Source: Eubacterium sp.
Lineage (GTDB): Bacteria; Bacillota; Clostridia; Oscillospirales; Acutalibacteraceae
Assembly (NCBI GenBank): GCA_017543415.1
Contig: JAFYGD010000223.1
Coordinates: forward strand, 1-8,773
Direction: 5' to 3'
Length of the DNA: 8,773 nucleotides
The notes under the pieces are model-generated. The model had not been told where the DNA came from. It saw only the letters and a program-made list of their open reading frames with translations, and ran no database searches. Below are positions 6,349 through 8,773 of the stretch, piece after piece (the stretch's first letter is position 1; every line of letters starts with the position of its first letter). A program made the position numbers and the translations under genes.

Positions 6349-7989
6349 ATGTTAATAAAAAAAATTGATAAAAAGCTAATAGTTATTTGTGCTATAGGCT
6401 TTGCCTTATTTTTTGCGCTTGCAATGCTTTTTCCTTTTGCAGGTGATGACTGGGCTTGGGGAAGTCAAATTGGTATTGAACGCTTGAACACATGGTTTAA
6501 AGATTATAACGGAAGATATGCCGGCAATCTTTTGGTGCTCCTTCTTACGCGCTCAAAAGCTTTAAGCGCTGCGCTTGTTTCCGCTTCAATCGTTTTTTTC
6601 AGCCTGATTACCTACTTTACTTTAAAGGTTAAAAACATATTCGGCTTTTTGCTTTCCACCCTGCTTTTTTTAACTATGCCCTGCAACATCTTCGCCCAAG
6701 GCGTTGCGTGGATGTCGGGTTTCGCCAACTATGTACCTTCAATACTAATAACGGTATTCTGTACGGTGCTTATGCAGAATATATTTGAAAGCGAAAAACC
6801 GAAGTATCCTTTTTTCTATATTCCCCTGCTTGGAATTGTTTCCTTCATTTCATCACTGTTTATAGAAACGGTAACCATACTTAACGTTGTGCTGGGCTTC
6901 CTTATTGTTTTTTATTCACTGTTTAAATTTAAAAGAGTTTATGCGGCGAATATCGCTTTTCTTGTCGGCTCTGCTACCGGCGCCATATGTATGTTTTCAA
7001 ACGGTGCATACAGGCATATTGCAAATTCGGACGATTTTTACAGAGAAACCGCTTTTACGGGCAAGCTTACCAACTTTATTGAATCGGTGTTTGCTCACGG
7101 AAACCAGATTTTCAGCGGTCTTGTTTTAAACAATATGCTTACCTTCTTCATTTTCAGCGCTCTTTGTATTTTAACAGGAATACTTTATGTAAAGAAAAGC
7201 GAAAACAAAACAAAAAAAAGATTCATATATATTAATTCCGGCGTAAATATTCTTTGCCTGTTTTTGCTGTTTGCAAAAAAGAATTATCCTTACTGGCTTC
7301 TTTTTACGCATTTCCGCAAGCCGGAATACCTTACTTATACGGCTTTCTATATGATTACGGCAGTGTTTATGCTTACCGTTGCAATTCAGGTATTAATATG
7401 CATTGATGATAAAAGCATACGCGATAAACTACCGTTTTATATGTTTTGCACGCTGATTTTAGTTGCACCGCTTTTTGTTGTTGACCCGATTGGTCCGCGG
7501 TGTTTCTTTGCGCCATACGTAACAATGATGGTTTTTGAAGTAATATACATTAATTATCTCCTTATAGTACTTAAAGCGGATAAAAAAACTGTTAAACAGC
7601 TTTCGTGCGGGGCTTTGGCAGGAATAGCGGCATGCACGATATTTATTTTTACAATATACATCCCTATTAACCATTACGCCGCGTTAAGGGACGAATACGT
7701 TAAGGCGCAGGCAGCAATTGAAGGACGCGAGGTTATTTACGTTTGCAATCTTCCCTACTCCTCCTTCGTATGGACGGGCAACCCTGCAAGCAATGATTTG
7801 TTAAGGGACAGATACCTTCTGTTCAACAACATTGAAACAGACGCAAGGTTGGTTGGCAAAAACTATGATGAATTTGAAAAATGGGCTAAAGGCTTTAACA
7901 AAAAGACCGGTTACAAACCCAAGCACAAACTAAGAAAAATAGAAACGCGCTTTTATCGCAGCGAAAAGGAAACCGAACCGAATGAATAA
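6349..7989 (+). CDS. Polytopic membrane protein, DUF6056/GT-C-like
   Basis: 546 residues with about 11-13 hydrophobic segments (for example 9-29, 72-92, 97-113, 126-146, 160-190, 198-217, 260-281, 328-350, 362-380, 387-408, 418-438) and a soluble, charged C-terminal tail of about 105 residues. After the first membrane segment comes GDDWAWGS (32-39) and then YNGRYAGN (53-60); GPR occurs at 382-384. This acidic pair after the first helix plus the YNGR box recalls the DUF6056 group, which looks like GT-C glycosyltransferases or cell-envelope polysaccharide proteins. That assignment is from memory and no reaction can be stated. The ATG is preceded by AAGGAG (6329-6334) at a long spacing of 14 bases; no closer start exists. 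It stands alone, divergent from ctsR, and its DNA is visibly richer in A+T than the neighbours, which could hint at separate acquisition. Confidence 0.85.
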   Translation: MLIKKIDKKLIVICAIGFALFFALAMLFPFAGDDWAWGSQIGIERLNTWFKDYNGRYAGNLLVLLLTRSKALSAALVSASIVFFSLITYFTLKVKNIFGFLLSTLLFLTMPCNIFAQGVAWMSGFANYVPSILITVFCTVLMQNIFESEKPKYPFFYIPLLGIVSFISSLFIETVTILNVVLGFLIVFYSLFKFKRVYAANIAFLVGSATGAICMFSNGAYRHIANSDDFYRETAFTGKLTNFIESVFAHGNQIFSGLVLNNMLTFFIFSALCILTGILYVKKSENKTKKRFIYINSGVNILCLFLLFAKKNYPYWLLFTHFRKPEYLTYTAFYMITAVFMLTVAIQVLICIDDKSIRDKLPFYMFCTLILVAPLFVVDPIGPRCFFAPYVTMMVFEVIYINYLLIVLKADKKTVKQLSCGALAGIAACTIFIFTIYIPINHYAALRDEYVKAQAAIEGREVIYVCNLPYSSFVWTGNPASNDLLRDRYLLFNNIETDARLVGKNYDEFEKWAKGFNKKTGYKPKHKLRKIETRFYRSEKETEPNE

Positions 7990-7993
7990 AAAA

Positions 7994-8024
7994 TAACCGT
8001 CAGAGTTAAACACTCTGACGGTTA
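7994..8024. terminator. Hairpin terminator between convergent genes
   Basis: TAACCGTCAGAGT (7994-8006) and ACTCTGACGGTTA (8012-8024) form a perfect 13-bp stem with the loop TAAAC. On the minus strand it is followed by a good T-rich tract (about 7985-7993, TTTTTTATT), so it is a strong terminator for the leftward ireB pair. On the plus strand the stem is followed by AAATAATTATT, a weaker tract, so it ends the membrane-protein transcript less clearly. Confidence 0.85.
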
Positions 8025-8029
8025 AATAA

Positions 8030-8338
8030 TTATTCAGATTTTTTAAGCTGCCTTTCAAGCCACGCAGCACCAAGGTCAAGCGCAGTAAACACGCCCTTCT
8101 TTTCACTCTTTTTAACAACCATATCCTTTGGCGATACAGTTGGGTCAGTGCTGATAAGCTGAACAGTTACATCATCGGCAACCTTAACGCCGTTTTCCTC
8201 TTTTTCCGTTTTCACGGTAAGGCAAACAACGTAAGGGTCGTTCATATCGCCGTAATATATAGTCTTTCCGCTTCTTACAAGGGGTTTGCCCTTATATTCG
8301 GTAAACTGCGGCTCTTTTGCTTTTTTTGCTTCTGCCAT
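8030..8338 (-). CDS. Conserved-looking 102-residue protein of unknown function
   Basis: I do not recognise a named family. The protein is small, soluble and has no signal peptide or membrane segment. It has a Lys/Ala-rich start (2-10), a core with YKGKPLVRSGKTIYYGD (15-31) and PYVVCLTVKTEKEENGVKVA (35-54) that reads like beta strands and turns, and a probable C-terminal helix (about 86-100, ALDLGAAWLERQLKK). ATG at 8336-8338 with AAGGAGG at 8345-8351, six bases away, is a strong translation start and supports a real gene. It lies 24 bases after ireB on the same strand and ends at a strong terminator, so the two form an operon. A role linked to IreB is only suggested by position. Confidence 0.85.
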   Translation of the reverse strand: MAEAKKAKEPQFTEYKGKPLVRSGKTIYYGDMNDPYVVCLTVKTEKEENGVKVADDVTVQLISTDPTVSPKDMVVKKSEKKGVFTALDLGAAWLERQLKKSE

Positions 8339-8362
8339 AACGAGCCTCCTTATCTTATTTTA

Positions 8363-8605
8363 TTAGCCTAAATAGGACTTTACCATTTCGGCAAGCAGTT
8401 CGTCCCTGTCAATTCGTCTGATAAGGCTTCTTGCATTTTTATGGGTTGTAATATAGGTTGGGTCCTCGGAAAGAATATAGCCTACTATCTGATTAATAGG
8501 GTTATATCCCTTTTCCTGAAGGGCGTCAAAAACCTGAGTTAAGGTTTCCTTCATAATATCGTCGTTATCGCCGCCGATTTTAAAGGTTAAAGTCTTACCC
8601 GTCAC
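8363..8605 (-). CDS. ireB: IreB family regulatory phosphoprotein (UPF0297)
   Basis: Small cytoplasmic protein; in Enterococcus faecalis IreB is phosphorylated on N-terminal threonines by the PASTA kinase IreK and lowers cephalosporin resistance. The 80 residues match the family closely: [20 protein letters not shown] (31-50) and [20 protein letters not shown] (51-70), ending in YLG. Thr2, Thr5 and Thr7 are candidate phosphorylation sites, but the N-terminal spacing differs from E. faecalis, so transfer of the exact sites is uncertain. The start is GTG at 8603-8605, chosen because GGAGGT (8615-8620) lies nine bases upstream and the other nearby GTG quickly meets a stop. In many Firmicutes ireB is followed by the Holliday-junction resolvase gene ruvX (yrrK); here a 102-residue unknown follows instead. 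Confidence 0.96.
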   Translation of the reverse strand: MTGKTLTFKIGGDNDDIMKETLTQVFDALQEKGYNPINQIVGYILSEDPTYITTHKNARSLIRRIDRDELLAEMVKSYLG

Positions 8606-8662
8606 AGTAAAGTCACCTCCGTTACATAAAAATATTAATCCACATTAGATTATTTCCTATAC

Positions 8663-8691
8663 ATTATAAACAGATTTTTTTAAAAATACAA
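8663..8691 (-). promoter_or_regulatory. Sigma-A promoter of ireB
   Basis: On the minus strand TTGTAT (8686-8691), a 17-base spacer and the consensus TATAAT (8663-8668). The transcript would have a leader of about 50 bases before the GTG start at 8605. Confidence 0.75.
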
Positions 8692-8737
8692 TACCTTTTA
8701 TAAAATTATTTTCAAATATATTGCCTTTTTCCCATCC

Positions 8738-8766
8738 TTGATAATTACCTGACGCTATGATATAAT
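8738..8766 (+). promoter_or_regulatory. Outward promoter for a gene beyond the right edge
   Basis: TTGATA (8738-8743), a 17-base spacer and TATAAT (8761-8766). It faces right, so ireB probably has a divergent neighbour just outside the window. The box also lies in a palindrome (8758-8773), so a leftward -10 reading is possible too. Confidence 0.55.
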
Positions 8767-8773
8767 TATATCA
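8758..8773. repeat. 16-bp perfect palindrome at the window edge
   Basis: TGATATAATTATATCA is its own reverse complement and covers the -10 box of the outward promoter. A dimeric regulator could bind here, but A+T-rich palindromes also arise by chance around TATAAT boxes. It runs to the last base, so it may extend further. Confidence 0.45.

Noticed and set aside
1..8773. CRISPR array, tRNA, rRNA, transposase or phage genes
   Set aside because: No regularly spaced direct repeats, no tRNA-like cloverleaf and no transposase or integrase motifs were seen on either strand.

Overview
The window looks like chromosomal DNA of a low-to-moderate GC Gram-positive anaerobe in the class Clostridia, probably a gut-type lineage near Oscillospiraceae/Ruminococcaceae. 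The reasons are the complete ctsR-mcsA-mcsB-clpC stress operon, an IreB (UPF0297) gene, a glutamate dehydrogenase very close to the Clostridium symbiosum type, strong AAGGAGG ribosome sites and sigma-A promoters with 17-nt spacers. The genus cannot be fixed from this sequence alone.

Layout, left to right. 1-1255 (minus): glutamate dehydrogenase, cut by the left window edge so that about 30 C-terminal residues are missing, with its own promoter at 1306-1334. 1256-1654: about 400 bases without a gene. This stretch holds the gdh promoter, an intrinsic terminator, and a highly structured segment bounded by two identical 18-bp copies of a hairpin; it looks like a small non-coding (MITE-like or REP-like) insertion. 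1655-6128 (minus): the operon ctsR, mcsA, mcsB, clpC, transcribed in that order from a promoter at 6214-6242 with a CtsR operator just downstream of it. 6349-7989 (plus): a divergent polytopic membrane protein that resembles the DUF6056/GT-C-like group. 7994-8024: a strong hairpin between convergent genes. 8030-8605 (minus): ireB followed by a 102-residue protein of unknown function, with a promoter at 8663-8691. The right edge carries an outward-facing promoter for a gene beyond the window.

How the genes work together. In Firmicutes, CtsR represses the clp genes; McsA and McsB control CtsR and mark proteins with phospho-arginine; ClpC, with ClpP encoded elsewhere, degrades marked proteins. 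Here CtsR, McsA and ClpC look intact, and the two glutamates of the ClpC N-domain that receive phospho-arginine are kept. McsB is unusual: several catalytic positions are substituted, including Ser at the position of the active-site Cys, a shortened acidic substrate loop, and loss of the first half of the RDxxRA allosteric motif. This is the most interesting protein-level observation. At the nucleic-acid level the best candidates are the duplicated stop-codon hairpin downstream of clpC, and a hairpin before clpC whose loop is complementary to the clpC ribosome site.
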